Assembly (NCBI RefSeq): GCF_000002995.4
Contig: NW_025062475.1
Span: 4,564,528-4,628,527, forward strand
Length of the DNA: 64,000 nt
Direction: 5' to 3'
Origin: Brugia malayi
Taxonomy: Eukaryota > Nematoda > Chromadorea > Rhabditida > Onchocercidae
Of this stretch, positions 50,578 through 63,500 are shown one piece after another; the first letter of the stretch is position 1, and every line of letters begins with the position of its first letter. A program made the position numbers and the translations under genes. The notes beneath the pieces were generated by a model that searched no databases, was not told the DNA's origin, and saw nothing but the letters and a program-made list of their open reading frames with translations.

Positions 50578-52792
50578 ATGGGATTGTTATCACAAATTTC
50601 GATTGCTCTGGGTGTTTCACGGAAACAAGTAAATATTCTAATGATTGGTCTTGATAATAGTGGCAAAACAACCATTATCAATAAGATGAAAAAGGAAGAA
50701 GATCGAGTAACTCAGGTTATTTAATTTATAATTTTCAATATATTTAAATGCAATTTTCTATAAACTAACTTTGGAAACATGGAACAAATAAATGAATGAA
50801 TGATAATTAAATGAAAGCAAAAATGTGATAAAATATGATCAACTTGATAGGTTGCAAAAAACCTGCTTAATATAATCAACAAACACTATATATTTTGAAT
50901 TGAAAAAATTTGTTTCGATAATAACATTGATTTAGTTAGCATTGTTACTGTCTAAATTTAAACACATTTTAATTTTTAACCTACTAAACAAATTTGCCAC
51001 AGATTACACCAACAATTGGTTATACGACTGAGAAATTTATTTTTAACAATACAACATTTTTGGTGCATGATATGTCTGGGCAAGGTAATTTTCTCTTTGT
51101 TTGAAATTATTTAAAAAATGGTAGGTTTTATAAAATCAGTGACAAAAAAATGCAGAAAAATCTTATCAGTTTACAAATATTTGTATATGAAAAATTATAC
51201 TTAATAAACTGTTTATAATATTTTTATGTTTTTAGGCAAATACCGGAATTTATGGGAGAATTACTACAAAGAAGTAGATGGTGTGGTATTTGTGATTGAT
51301 AGCAATGATCGATTACGGATAGCAGTTATTTGTGATGAATTACGATTACTGTTGGACCATACAGAATTTAATCGGAAAAAGGTTTTTTAAAAAACATTAA
51401 AATTTATAAATTTACTAAAGATATCTTTGCTTTTTTTATCTTCCTTTTTTTTAAGGACTCATATATTCATTAGGTAATGCAAACATTTAGAAAGAAGATG
51501 TAAACTTAGACAGTTTAATTTGAAATTTTCAAATAGCAATTGAATATATAAAGTTTTTCATTTTTGATAATTATTTTTTTTTTTTTTTAAATAATTCAAA
51601 TGCCGTAAAACTGTTAACAGCATTTGAAATTCCTTTAACGTTTATAGAAATCTTTTCAATTACTCTGATCCTTTGGGAATTGCTTACGTTTCTCAAGCTC
51701 TCTTTAATCAGCAGTAACCATCAGTTAATTTTCCGCACCATACTAAATTTTCAGTTTGGATTGGGAGAAAAAAGAAGGAATTTCCTGTTAATAATTAAGT
51801 TAATGATAAGCTAAAATTTTGAAATCTTCTGAAATTTCATTAATTAACACTTATCAGCTATTAAAAATTAAATATTAAATAATATCTTTCGTTTTATTTT
51901 GCAATTAACACATCTATTCAAAGAAATCATTAGCACATCTTCACTTTCAGTGAATAATTTTGCTAATCTTAAGTTCTTATTTGAAAATGAATTGCTAAGG
52001 GAATTTTGCGTGGTTTATTCTTTTTTATTTTTTTTTTCCATTATTTGAAGCGCTGTTGAGTGCTTCGCATGAAAATAAGCAATAAGTTAGCTTTCTTACT
52101 GTTCGCCAAAATAAGTAAGTTATTCGGTTCAGCTGAATTTTCATTATCAGTACCATTCATTTCTTCTCTTTTTTAAACTTATTATAATAGTTACAAAAAT
52201 AGTATCATTGATTACATCAAAATAAACTAAATATGATTAAGTGCTAATAATAATTATTATAACAATAATAATACCATTTACAACAATAATGATTAATAAT
52301 AATAACAATAGTAATAATAATAATAAATAAAATATAGAGTAAAAGACTAATTTGTAATGTTGTGTGCAAATTTTATGGTATAACTGCAATGACTAAAAGA
52401 TGTAAAAGACAAGAGAGAAGAAAAGGTAGGGAAGAAGTAAGAAAAAAGTAATAATAGCAATATTTGAAATTAAAAATTTCGTTGATTTCTATTTCCAGTA
52501 GAAAAATTCGCTTACTTCAAATTGCTTTTATAAATGAAGGAAAGGAAAGAAAACGAATTTTTTTTTTTGTCTTTTATTCTTTTAGATACCGCTTCTCGTA
52601 TTTATCAATAAAATGGATGAAAAAGGTGCAATGACAACGTCGGAAATTAACGATAATATAGGCTTAAATTCGATAAATAATCGAAATTGGCGTATCTGCG
52701 CAACATGTGCAATCACAGGTGAAGGCCTCAAAGATGGCTTTCAATGGTTGTTGGAGAATATTCGAGCATGTACGGAATCTAAGAATAGTTGA
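50578..52792 (+). CDS. arl-6: ARL6/BBS3 small GTPase
   Basis: Arf-like GTPase that, in its GTP form, recruits the BBSome coat for ciliary membrane traffic. Four exons: 50578-50715, 51003-51084, 51236-51381 and 52586-52792; 190 residues. [13 protein letters not shown] gives Gly2 and the N-terminal amphipathic helix typical of Arl6 (MGLLD...). The P-loop GLDNSGKT is at about residues 24-31, followed by TIINKMKK. Switch 1 holds [12 protein letters not shown]; switch 2 is [18 protein letters not shown], the Arl6-type form. NKMD (130-133) is the guanine-specificity motif and [11 protein letters not shown] fits the last nucleotide-binding loop. All catalytic motifs are intact. The WENYYKE segment and overall similarity separate it from Arf1, Arl1 and Arl3. 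Intron 3 is about 1.2 kb and AT-rich. Confidence 0.95.
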
Positions 52793-55700
52793 AATTAACA
52801 AAAGTAAATTTCACATTCGCTAATCGTTTCATCTACTAATTATTCATATCAAAGATATATTTTTACAATATATATATATATATATATATAAATGTTTGAA
52901 TGTATTATAAAATATAATCATTAATTTATAATTGAATTAAAATTTGATTGGAATACTTTATTTTTACTTTTTTTTTTTTATTTTGAAGAAATAAATGAAT
53001 AATTTGTGTAAATTACATCATTTCACATGTCTTATCATTAAAAACTATGAAAAATTTTGCAATATTTTATATTAATGAATATAAGTAAGTAAACTCATTA
53101 CAAGCAATATTTTTTTTCTTTGTTGGAAAAATTAATAATGATACGGATAATTTTCTATAAGTTTAATATTAATTAGTTTCCTTTTTCTTCCTTTTCTATA
53201 AACTAATTGTTTTAACTGCAAAAATTCAAGATTTGGTTTCTTCTATTTTTTTCTATATTTCATTTCATTATGCATAATATAATGTTAAATTAAAAGGATA
53301 AGTGTTAGATAACTGTAAAATGAGTATGAAAATTTTAACAAATTTTGAAAAGTTTCCAAAAGTGATTAATTGAAAACTATGCATCATTCTCATTCTTAAT
53401 TTGCATAAGGATGAATGAATGAGTGCTTCATCCTTTTGATAATTTATACACAATGTAATAGAAGCAAAAACTGTGAAAAGATATGCGATTGAGCATTGTT
53501 GATTTATTGTTGTGAATACATTATTCACGAGGACAGCTCAAGGCGACATCGGTAATAAAATATGACCTGACCGACAAACCAGCAACAACAATAATACCTT
53601 CATCTTTAAAACTGAAAAATCCACCGGAAATTATCGTTCATTCATTTCAATTCCATATATGTATTTATAAAGTATAAATGCAAAAATTTTATTTTCCAGT
53701 GAATGAACGTTTGAAATTGTGGGAGAATCAATTAGTATTGTCAAAGAAGTTATAACTATATGAAAAAAAAAAAAAAAAAAATTAGTTGAATTTTCAGAAG
53801 TTATAAAAATTTACGAACTAATTGAATTTTCACTTACCCATTTTTCTTGTTTTTTTTTTTTCTGATACTGAAATAACTGTATTTAAATTAAGTTAATTTA
53901 AAGCTAATGCAATTGTAATTGTAAATCAAATTAAGTTAATTTAAAGCTAATGTAAATATAAAGCAATTATAAATCAAAATAATATGGTTTTTGAAATTTT
54001 TATTTGAAATAATCAAAATAGGACACTTTTTGTGTTCTACTGTTTATGAAATTCATCTTGGTTTAAACAGAAAATTTTAATTTAATTATCAAAATTTACT
54101 AAAATTATCTTAGTTCTTACTTTTTCAACGCTAACTTTTAAATTAATAGCTTTCATGACATTTAGCACTTTTCGTTCTATTATTTTTTTCTCTAACGCGA
54201 AATAAATCAATAAATGCATTTTTTTTCTTTTATTTATTTCACAATTGAAATATTCACTTCTGAATTGCTAAGAAAAATGAAAAAGCTCATTGAAAAAGTG
54301 GCAAATTGAATAAAATGTTCGATAGAAAAGAGGAGTGAATCTAGTAATTAAATTATATTAAATTATAATTAAATTGCACTGATTAGAAGTTAACACTTAC
54401 GAACAAAAACAATAAAAGAATGACATATAGAATTTGAATGATAATAAAAAACAGTTCGGATTAGAAAAAGAAATTTGTCATATTATTTGAAAAAAAAAAT
54501 CGAAAAGATAATGATGAAGAAAATTACTGTATGATTTTTTATATTTTATAAGTCTAAGCACCAATAAGTATTTAACACTAATTAATTATTTGATTATTAA
54601 TAATAATAGTATAAAATAGTAACAATAAGTAAAAACAAGAGTAATAAAAATAATAACAATGACAATAGTCATGATAATAATATCATTCTTACCAACACAA
54701 CAGTAGTAAAGTTTATGTGATTATCAATATCTTCATCACAAAATAATCATTTTTTAAGTTATTAAAAACCTTAGTTGATTGGTGTTAATAAAATATTTCA
54801 TAGTATTTTTATTCAAATTTTTCTTATCAAGTGAATAAACATTAGCATTGAGTACTATCGAGCGACTGATACGAAGTACTTCCGATGAAATGCCCTTACT
54901 ATCAATTTATCATTTGTTTATATTATCATCTATACGTACAATAATTTTGAACTTTTTAAAATACAAACACTTTTTTTTTTTAATTTTCCTTTTCTTTTCT
55001 CTTTCCCTCTCTTCTTCTCTCTCCCTCCCTCTCTCTCTTTCAAATGAAAGAATATTGTACAATAACGCTATTGAAAGCATTTGGTGGTAGACGATCATAA
55101 AATCCCCGGTCAATTTAGTTCCAGTGTAACCGATCTATTATTTTCCACTCATTATTCATCGGGCAAAGAATAGGTAAGGAAGTAATTGTACTATTTTGGT
55201 TAGGATGTGAAGTAACGAATTTTTATTACTTTTATTTGCCTTATAGAACTACTACTGCTACTAATACTGCTACTACTATTATTACTATTGCTTTACTAAT
55301 CTAAGTAACTTTTGCTAATAATTATTAAGTATTATAGGTATTATCACATTTTCACTTATATTTTCTTTATTTTTGTTATTGTTTTTTTCAGAAGGAAGCA
55401 AAAAAAAAAAACGCTTTTAGTGTTATAAAAATAAATCATTAATTTGTTTTTTTGTTTTTTTTTCATCGTTTTTTTTATAAACTACTTAGAAATAATTAAT
55501 GCAAAAAAAAGGAAAAGAGAAAAAAAAAAGAAATTTGGAAAAAGAAAAATACTTTGATGATATACGGTAATAAAATTCTCAAAAGGTTAACCATATGTCA
55601 TTTTTTGTGTAAGAGCGGAATGTTACTAGTTTATCTTTATATTTATTTTTCCGGAAAGGATATGTGTTACGGTCATTGAACACTCACAATATCATTTCAT

Positions 55701-57157
55701 CACATTGCTTCATTAAATTTCATCACTAATTGGCTTATCCAATAATCTCAATATTATCGGTCGGAATTCCTTTTTTTTTTTTTTTTGTTGTTAGAAAAAG
55801 TGGTTTATTATTATTTTATTTATTATCACTATTCTTCATCTTCTTCTTATTATTATTATTGGTTTTATATCATGAAGTACTGGTTTTATCGAAATATATA
55901 AATCGATTAGCATGGTAACAAGCTCATTGAAAATTTATTCAAGCATTAGTTAAATCATATGTTTATTTCAGGATAAGTGGTAAAGCAAAATAAAACATGA
56001 CATTTTTTGTCAATTAAAAAACTGCATGAAATGAAAATCGAATGAATCTATAGAAAATATAAAATTGCTGAAATTTTTTGTTTACAGAAAACCATTCCGA
56101 AGATTTTATAAATATAAAAATTTCAATAATCTATATGCATATTATCCACACTTGACTATTCCCTTATCATAAATAAAACAACATGGACATTTCATATCAT
56201 ACAAATCTTCTCTTCTACTCATTAATTGGTTAGATCCCTAATCTATTATCAGTAGCAATTTACGATTAACATTAAAGAGCAATTTTAGCATTTCGGTATT
56301 CCTAGAAATGAAATGGAACTAAATTTGGTGATAATAATTAAAGTAACATAATTATGATGAAATAAAAAAGGGATCAAAAAAAAAGAAAGGTGAAAGAAAT
56401 ATATTAATAGTGTAGGGTTGATCACATGTGGCGTTGTGTCAAAATCGTAAATCTTCTCTGAAACATTTCGGGGTTAACTTTATCCAGAAAATAACCATCA
56501 ACTATTATATTGGTTTAATTTAAAAAGGATTTACCGCTGGTAACATATCTCATTTCTCCTTTTTCCTTTACCTTCTTCCTTTTCTGTCTTATTTTCTTCT
56601 TCATATAACTTTTTAGGATGTTTCTAAAAGGCGGAAAAAGTGGGGTAAATGAATAAGAAAAAGGAGAAGGAAGAGGAAGAGGAGCAGAAGAAGGAAAAAA
56701 AAAATATACGTACGAGAGAGGATACACGGTAGATTGAATGACGCCACGCCCAGAAAATAAAAAAATTTTTTGGTACACTTCTTAAAAACGGTCCCATCCA
56801 TATTGGACTAATCTTTAAACGAAGCAAAAAGGTAGGCTTCAAACGGTAATGCCATTTCACAACATAGTTACCATTATTCTTATTCTTATTTTTATTGAAT
56901 ATTTATTATTGTTATTTTATTATTATTATTATTATTATTAGTTATTAATTATTATTGTTGTTATGAGCATTAGCATTATTGTTATCACTATTATCATTAT
57001 TATTAATTTAGTGATAGTAATGATATTGTTACCTGCTACTAGCGAAGATATCAACATTCAGGATTGGTTGTCAGTATCATTGTTATCATTGTCACTAGTA
57101 CTGCTGTTTTTTGTTTTTATTGTTATTATTACAATAATTATTATTATTATTGTCAGT
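52793..57157. other. AT-rich intergenic region before the homeobox gene
   Basis: No secure gene. It contains (TA)n (about 52866-52892), several (TAA)n or (TTA)n tracts (54590-54680, 55240-55300, 56880-57010), a CT-rich stretch (54985-55045) and purine-rich runs (56370-56400, 56640-56705). Long apparent frames on either strand in these tracts reflect low complexity. One exon-like pair at 53516-53755 is listed separately. Confidence 0.5.
53516..53755 (+). other. Possible small exon pair, unknown product
   Basis: The + strand is open from 53516 to 53677 and contains KATSVIKYDLTDKPATTIIP followed by LKLKNPPEIIVHSFQF. A TTTTCCAG acceptor-like site at 53699 then opens NERLKLWENQLVLSKKL ending in TAA (53753-53755). 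A GTATTT site near 53661 would join them in frame across a very short intron of about 40 bases. The composition looks protein-like, but no family is recognised and no start exon was found. It may be a relic. Confidence 0.25.
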
Positions 57158-60100
57158 ATGACAACACCGCCGAATTTTAACAGTGTGGCTATGTTACCTG
57201 GTGCGTCGTATTTCTATCCAACAACGGCATCACAAGCATCACCTAAATGGCTTACCGATGGAAATCATAATCATTATCATCTTCATCATAATTATCATCA
57301 ACCGAATTCGGATGATCAAATCCCACGAATTGTTAGTTCGAGTGGTTTTCGAACTTTACCAGCAACCGATCATCTTAAATATTCTGCCGATGTTCGATGG
57401 CCTTCCGAATTTGCTTATTCGATACCAGGTATTCATCCAGCTGCAGCTGCAGCAGCAGTCGCTTCAGTTACTCCGTCTGCATCTGAAGCATATCCCACTG
57501 ATCCATTTCCATCTACTTCAATGGCACAATTATCCGGTAACTGTTGCTTGAGTCGCTTTGATAATACCGGAAGTTGTTATTATCCAAATCCTGTCCTAGC
57601 ATCTCCGTATACTACTCCAACAGCTAATGAACATTTTGCCGCTGCGGAACATATTGCTCATTGGAAGGTAAATTTTCAAAGAATTTATTTGAAAAAAAAA
57701 AGAAAATGATGCAAACTTAGACAAATTAATGATTATTTACACATCCATTTAATCATTTAAATCACCATAACTTTGCATTTGTAAAGTTAAGAAATCCAAA
57801 AAATTGAAAGTAGAAACAAATTTGCATTTTACATTTGAAATTGTAATAATTTCAATTCTTAAGAAACTGAGACCACATATTAGCTCAACCTATATTTCAT
57901 CATTTTGTAGGTTCCAACTCTTGCTTATGCATCATTAAATGGCAAACGATCAGCGACAATTCGCCTCCAACAACAGCAATCTACTTCACCACCATATCGT
58001 ACAGGTCCCGGTACTAATAGTAAGCATTTCAGCATTTTTATCAATTTGTATTTCTTCATTTCTTTCTCTTTGTGCTTATTTAATATTTTTCCCTTTTCTA
58101 GTAATTACTTCGTATAAAACTTACGATATCATTCATGAAAAAAACAAATTGATGGTAATTTAAAAAATTTATATAGAATTACTCCATGTTTCAAAGTAAG
58201 AAAAACTTTTTTGAAACGCATAATATCTGTTATCAATAAAGTAGAAATGATAAGGACATATCATATCAATATGACTTTCCATACAATTAAACCTTCAGCA
58301 CTTTTTTTCATCCTCTCCTTCTCTCTTCTGTCCATAAAGAATAATTTTCCTTTCATTTTTTTGTCACATTTTAAAAATTATAAATTGATAAGAGATGGTT
58401 TCTTTTTCTGCTCCGATATTATTTAAAAATTTATTCAAAATTTATAATAGCTGTCATTTTTCTTTATTGCATATTTTCATAAAGATAAGAAAATGATTAA
58501 TTAGAAATAATAAATAAGATGAATGTGAATAAAAAGTACAAGTCATCAATATGGTTGCATATTTGTGCCAGGTAAAAAAGTTTTAATCATTTTAATCTCT
58601 TTCTTATTTGTTTTTCTCTTATTGACTTTGACAAAAAAAGAAAGTGAAAAAGTAACCTGAAGTATTGTTATAGTAGAAATAATTTGTAAAGATAAGCTAT
58701 CACTATTATCATTATGAAATGTATTAAATGAACTTTATTATTGATTCAAAATATACTAAATGAACTTAAATAGAAGATTTGCCGGATATTTTCTTTTTTA
58801 TTTTGCTTTTTCAGTGAACACACTGGCAAGATACTTGTAATATTTATTAGTCATTAGCGCTTTTTAAAAAATTTAGCTAGAAATTAATAGCAATATTGTT
58901 AATAGCTCAAAGTATTATAGTTAATTAGTCACATATAATTAAGGATCAATAATTATTACGTGGTAATAATTTTGTTTTTTTTTGTTAACTTAATAATTAT
59001 TTTAATTTATAACAATGCTGATCGTTCCCCTACTCGACAATCGATAACTTATAGTATCTTCTATTTCTTTTCTCAATAGTTAAATGAGAAAAAAAAAAAA
59101 GAAAAACGAAAAAGAAATTGCCAGAAACAAACTATTATTATTGTAATCATAAAATATGCATGGCGGATAATAATAGATTCTCGCACCAGAAGAAACACCG
59201 GTAGTTGTAAAAATTCCACATCGATGAAAAAGTAAGGTTATTTGAATGATTTACAATGGCATTAGCTGACATTTCGATGTATGTTTATACTTTAACTTCA
59301 GATACACGTGCGTATATATATACGCACACGTATAGATCGTTTCCTTTTTTTTCTTTGTGAGATAAAATAGAGAGTAGAAAAGAGTGAGAGAAGAAAACAG
59401 GGGAATGATACCAAATGCTGAAAATGATATAATGACAATTGAAAATTTAGACGATGTACTATGGAAATAATTTAAACAATTGCTATAATTAACATTACTT
59501 ATGAAAAAAAGATAATCTAAAAAAATTTTTTTTAATCTTAAAATAGTGTCATCTTCATCATCAACTCCAATTACTTGATGGTATATTTATCAGTAAATGC
59601 CTAATACTTCATTCAGCATTTAACAACTGTTTGTCTTAGAATGCTTGATTAGCTCTAATCAATTAGTGAAATGGAAGAAATGAAAAAAAACATAGTTTTA
59701 AAGCCAATATACTTTTTAAATATGATAAAGATTCTTTGCCTTTTTTTATCTAAAATAAACAGATAGAGCATTAATTAAATGCTCGAGTGACATTAAATTA
59801 GTTCAAATAATTGTGGCATATTTATTGTAAGTTATCAATTTAGGTAAGTATTGAAAAGTTTGATCAATGAATTACAGTATTCCACTTTTTCAGTAAATTG
59901 GGAGATATTAATAATTGTTGTTCAATCTACCGTAACCCACCTTTTGCGTTATGTCGTTGTTTGGAGGAATTATCCTTGAAGGTCACCTGACTAATCATTT
60001 TTCCAAATACTATTGTTATGTAGTGCGGGGTTTCCAGGTAAGAAAGGAGAAGGATGAAAGTCATGAATAGATAGGTAATTGTATGGAAACTTCTGCAAAG

Positions 60101-60573
60101 TTATGAAATTTCAATTGAAGAACTATTTCGAAATTTTCCCATCGTATAAATTACGATAACTTTGACAATATGAAATTTTAGTGTGAAGAAAAAGAATAAA
60201 AGAAAAAAAATTCGTAACATTTTCTTATTAAGAAATATTACAATGGGAAAAGTCAATTTTATAAATTTAAAGCGAAAAAGAGTTTATTTAAATTTTTGAC
60301 AAAAACGAAAGCAAAAATATATTTACATTTTATTTCGTTCAAATTATTCTCTTTTTTTCTTCTCTTTATTCCAAAATGGAATAAAAATTTATATTTTTTA
60401 GATGTAAGAGTGCGAACAAGTGAAAAGTATCGTATGGTATATAGTGATTATCAACGATTAGAATTGGAGAAAGAATTTCGTACATCACAATTTATTAATT
60501 CCGAACGTAAATCACAACTTTCATCAGAATTGCAACTTACTGAAAGACAAATTAAAATATGGTTCCAAAATAG
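57158..60573 (+). CDS. pal-1: Caudal-type homeodomain protein (PAL-1/Cdx), 3' end not in window
   Basis: Transcription factor of the caudal family, which sets posterior fate in animal embryos. Three exons are seen: 57158-57667, 57911-58019 and 60402-60573. The start [20 protein letters not shown] follows a TTGTCAG acceptor-like site; the open frame further upstream is only (ATT)n-coded Ile. The N-terminal region is rich in His, Tyr, Ser, Pro and Ala, with a poly-Ala stretch ([13 protein letters not shown]). Exon 3 encodes most of the homeodomain: [20 protein letters not shown] (helix 1), [19 protein letters not shown] (helix 2), then QIKIWFQNR in recognition helix 3. The [17 protein letters not shown] form and the short arm are caudal-class. 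The exon ends in phase 2 within the Arg codon after WFQN, so the rest of helix 3 and the basic tail must come from a further exon. No such exon was found up to 64000. Confidence 0.92.
58020..60401. other. Large intron 2 of the caudal gene
   Basis: About 2.4 kb without a supported exon. It holds a 20-base perfect palindrome (59308-59327), poly-A/T tracts and a less AT-rich patch near 59160-59235. Introns of developmental homeobox genes often carry enhancers, but nothing specific can be shown here. Confidence 0.4.
59308..59327. repeat. Perfect 20-base palindrome GTGCGTATATATATACGCAC
   Basis: The sequence equals its own reverse complement over 20 bases, and CACGT-type bases flank it on both sides. 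It can form a cruciform or be a symmetric protein-binding site. It may simply be a small alternating purine-pyrimidine (TA/CG) tract. Confidence 0.7.
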
Positions 60574-63500
60574 GTTAGTTTTCACGTGATAAAAAAAAAA
60601 AAGATTATGTTAAAAGTGATAAAAAATGATAATATGTTTGTATTTCTTTTTTTTTTTTAAGAAAATAATTTTAAAAAAAATTTTAAAATTTTTTTTAAAA
60701 AAAAATAATTTAAAAAAATAATATATATATATATTTATATATATATTTTATTGATATGTTATTTATTTCAGTCCGATGGTATAAGTTTTCATTCTTTTAA
60801 AAAATAACCTAAAAAGATTAAAGAAATAATAAATGAAATAATATTGATAATTATGGATATATCTTCTTTATCAAAAATGGAATTTGTAGAAGTTATTGCA
60901 GAATTTTTAAAATAGTCCGCTCTGTATTTCTAGTTTAACGATTTTTGTTATGGAAGAACTAATTAATTAATTAAGTGTGAAAAATTCACATTATCTGTTT
61001 CAAAGATTATTAGAAATACTCCTGCTTTTTTGACTTAAACTAAATTGTCTTTCCAGTGAAAAAGAAAAAGTAAATGAATTCAATTTAATTCAGTTATGTA
61101 TTTATTTTCTCTAATATTTGCTGATTTTCGCTTTCTATTTAAAGACAAAATCTATTCATTAAATTCAAATCCATAAATTACCGATAATTTTTAAAACGAA
61201 ATATTGACAATACTATAAATTAATCAATTAATATTTTAGCCGACAAAGTGTTTTTGTTAATCAAGATAATGAGGAATCATTACATGTTTCATTAAGGTAA
61301 ATTTGTTTGCACTGATAATATCACAATTCTATTCCTCCCACAACTTTCCCTCTTCTCCCTTCTTCCTTCCTTCCAATTTCGCGTTCACTTTTACCTAATC
61401 AAATGCTGGATAAAAGGAAGTGGAATATCGGAATAGAAGAAAGTGAGCCATTTGCTAAAAGGTTGCGACAATTACGCAATACAAAGATTTGATTTATGTT
61501 TTGGGACAGTTGCGCATATAGACAGATATGAAGTGTATAATAAAAAGTTGATCTAAGGATAAAAAAATATACACAAAAGATATTTTCTTCTTCTATTTTC
61601 TTCATCTTTTTTTTTCCATCAATATTTAATGAACATTTTAACCTTTTGTTAAAAAAAGTTTTTTCAAAAGAATTTTATTTTATTAAAAAGTGTACATATT
61701 CTTTATTTTATTATTATCGTTTTTATTATTACTGTTGTTGTTATTATTATTACTAACATTATCACTGTAGTTTAAATGAAGTAATCGATGAAATTAATAA
61801 AATAACTATCAAATCAAGTTTATAAATTGTTAATTTGACGGATATTTTGTTGGCTTATCCTTTATGTTATGCATTCATTTGTCCTTTAAAAGGTTTGTTT
61901 TTACTTTATTGCTAGAACTTAAAATCATTTAATTATGATATCTGATTAAAAGAAATTGCAGAAATAAAAATAATTACTTCAAATAAGTGTTTATTTTGAT
62001 ATTATCCAAGATTAATTAACTCATAAATATTTCTTTTATGTAATTTATCATTAATCATTCACGCTTACTTGCTAGATTTCATTTATATCTTAAAAAAAAT
62101 ATGAATATTTTCATAAATTTCAAGCATTCAAACTTCATTCTAACATTCTTCACATATATGATTGATCAATATTCTCTCCTTTTCTTTTTTCTTCTTTTTC
62201 TTTTGTTCGAATTTTTCAAAATCCCAATTAAACATGAAATTTTTGAAAAAGCCATTTTGAAATGCCTGAATCGCTTCTGGCATACTTTTATTAAACCGAT
62301 AGATAATTAGTAAAATTTAAAAGAACGAAAAATAACTGTTGCACGTTTTTATGGCGTAGTAAACTATTAATTGCAACGAAAAATTTCTGGCGGCAAAATA
62401 AATCTATCAAATATTTCTCAAAAAAAGAAAATTTTAAAAAGTTATAAAATTGTTTTACTATCTTTTTTTTCTCTCTTTTACAAAGCGATTTGTATTTGAC
62501 CGAAAGATAATTGTTGTAATTACTATGGAAACTTTAAATAATTTCAGGCAATACATTTCTTCGGTTTTCCTCATTACCTCTTTTCCTTCCCATTTCATGC
62601 TTGTTATAGATACACAATCATAAAATAATTTTTATTTTAAATTTTTTTTCAAAATTTTATTAATTTCACTATAGCTTTCAATGTGATATGTTGAAGTGAT
62701 AAATACCCTATTACAAGTATTATTATTATTATTATTACTATTGCTATTTTATCATTATATTATCATTATTGTTATTGTTATTATTATTATATTATTATAA
62801 TAATATTTTTATTTTATTATTATTGTTTTTATCGAAATAATTATGTCCAAATTCTTTATAAACCAAGGTAGTAAATTTAAACTAAACAGTTGCTGCCTAA
62901 TAGCTTCGAATTTGTTTCAAAGAAAAAGTATTCAACAAAAGCGATTAATTTTATTGTCGAATTATAAATTTTTCAAAAAATGAAAATCTCGCTGTTTTTA
63001 GAATATTAAAAAACCAACTAAAATAACATTTTTTTTCGAATTGATGATTTTTAAACTTATGAATTTATCATTATAAGTAATGAAATATCGTTATTTGAGA
63101 TTTTCATGTGAATTAATCAGCTGTTATCTTTTGTTTCCTCTGAAAAAAAAAAAAAAAAAAGAAAAGAACTTATTGCTAATTTTTTTTCTGCTCAGAATGC
63201 GCCAAATTTTTATTTATTCTAAATAATATTAGCTATAATACAATTTATCTTTGTAAGTATTGTTTGCGCTTCCTCCATTCTTTGCATCAAATTATCCCAG
63301 CTTAGATATCCTCTTAACCTTATTGCTACGGGGTCAGCACCTATTATACTTATCGATACATCTTCCGTCGTATGCTAATAATACTTTGTTTCTTTGTCGG
63401 CAATATTTGTATAAAAAATAATGAAAGTATTAAAAAAATTCATCCCTCTATACTCATACCATCTAGTTGGGACTGAGCAGGGACATTTCGAATTACTTTT

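Noticed and set aside
53268..53528. 86-codon minus-strand frame
   Set aside because: AT-rich, Leu/Ile/Phe-heavy and without neighbours or splice sites; the opposite strand has a more coding-like stretch overlapping its end.
56963..57157. In-frame upstream extension of the caudal protein (Ile/Val-rich)
   Set aside because: It is coded by (ATT)n repeats, would make a membrane-like N-terminus unknown in this family, and an acceptor-like AG lies just before the ATG at 57158.
59174..59228. Exon-like patch in caudal intron 2 (AG acceptor, GTAAGG donor, open frame)
   Set aside because: Its 55-base length would shift the frame and put exon 3 out of phase, destroying the homeodomain.
61402..61491. 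29-residue frame (MLDKRKWNIGIEESEPFAKR...)
   Set aside because: No acceptor AG at its start and no match to the expected end of the caudal homeodomain; too short to support alone.
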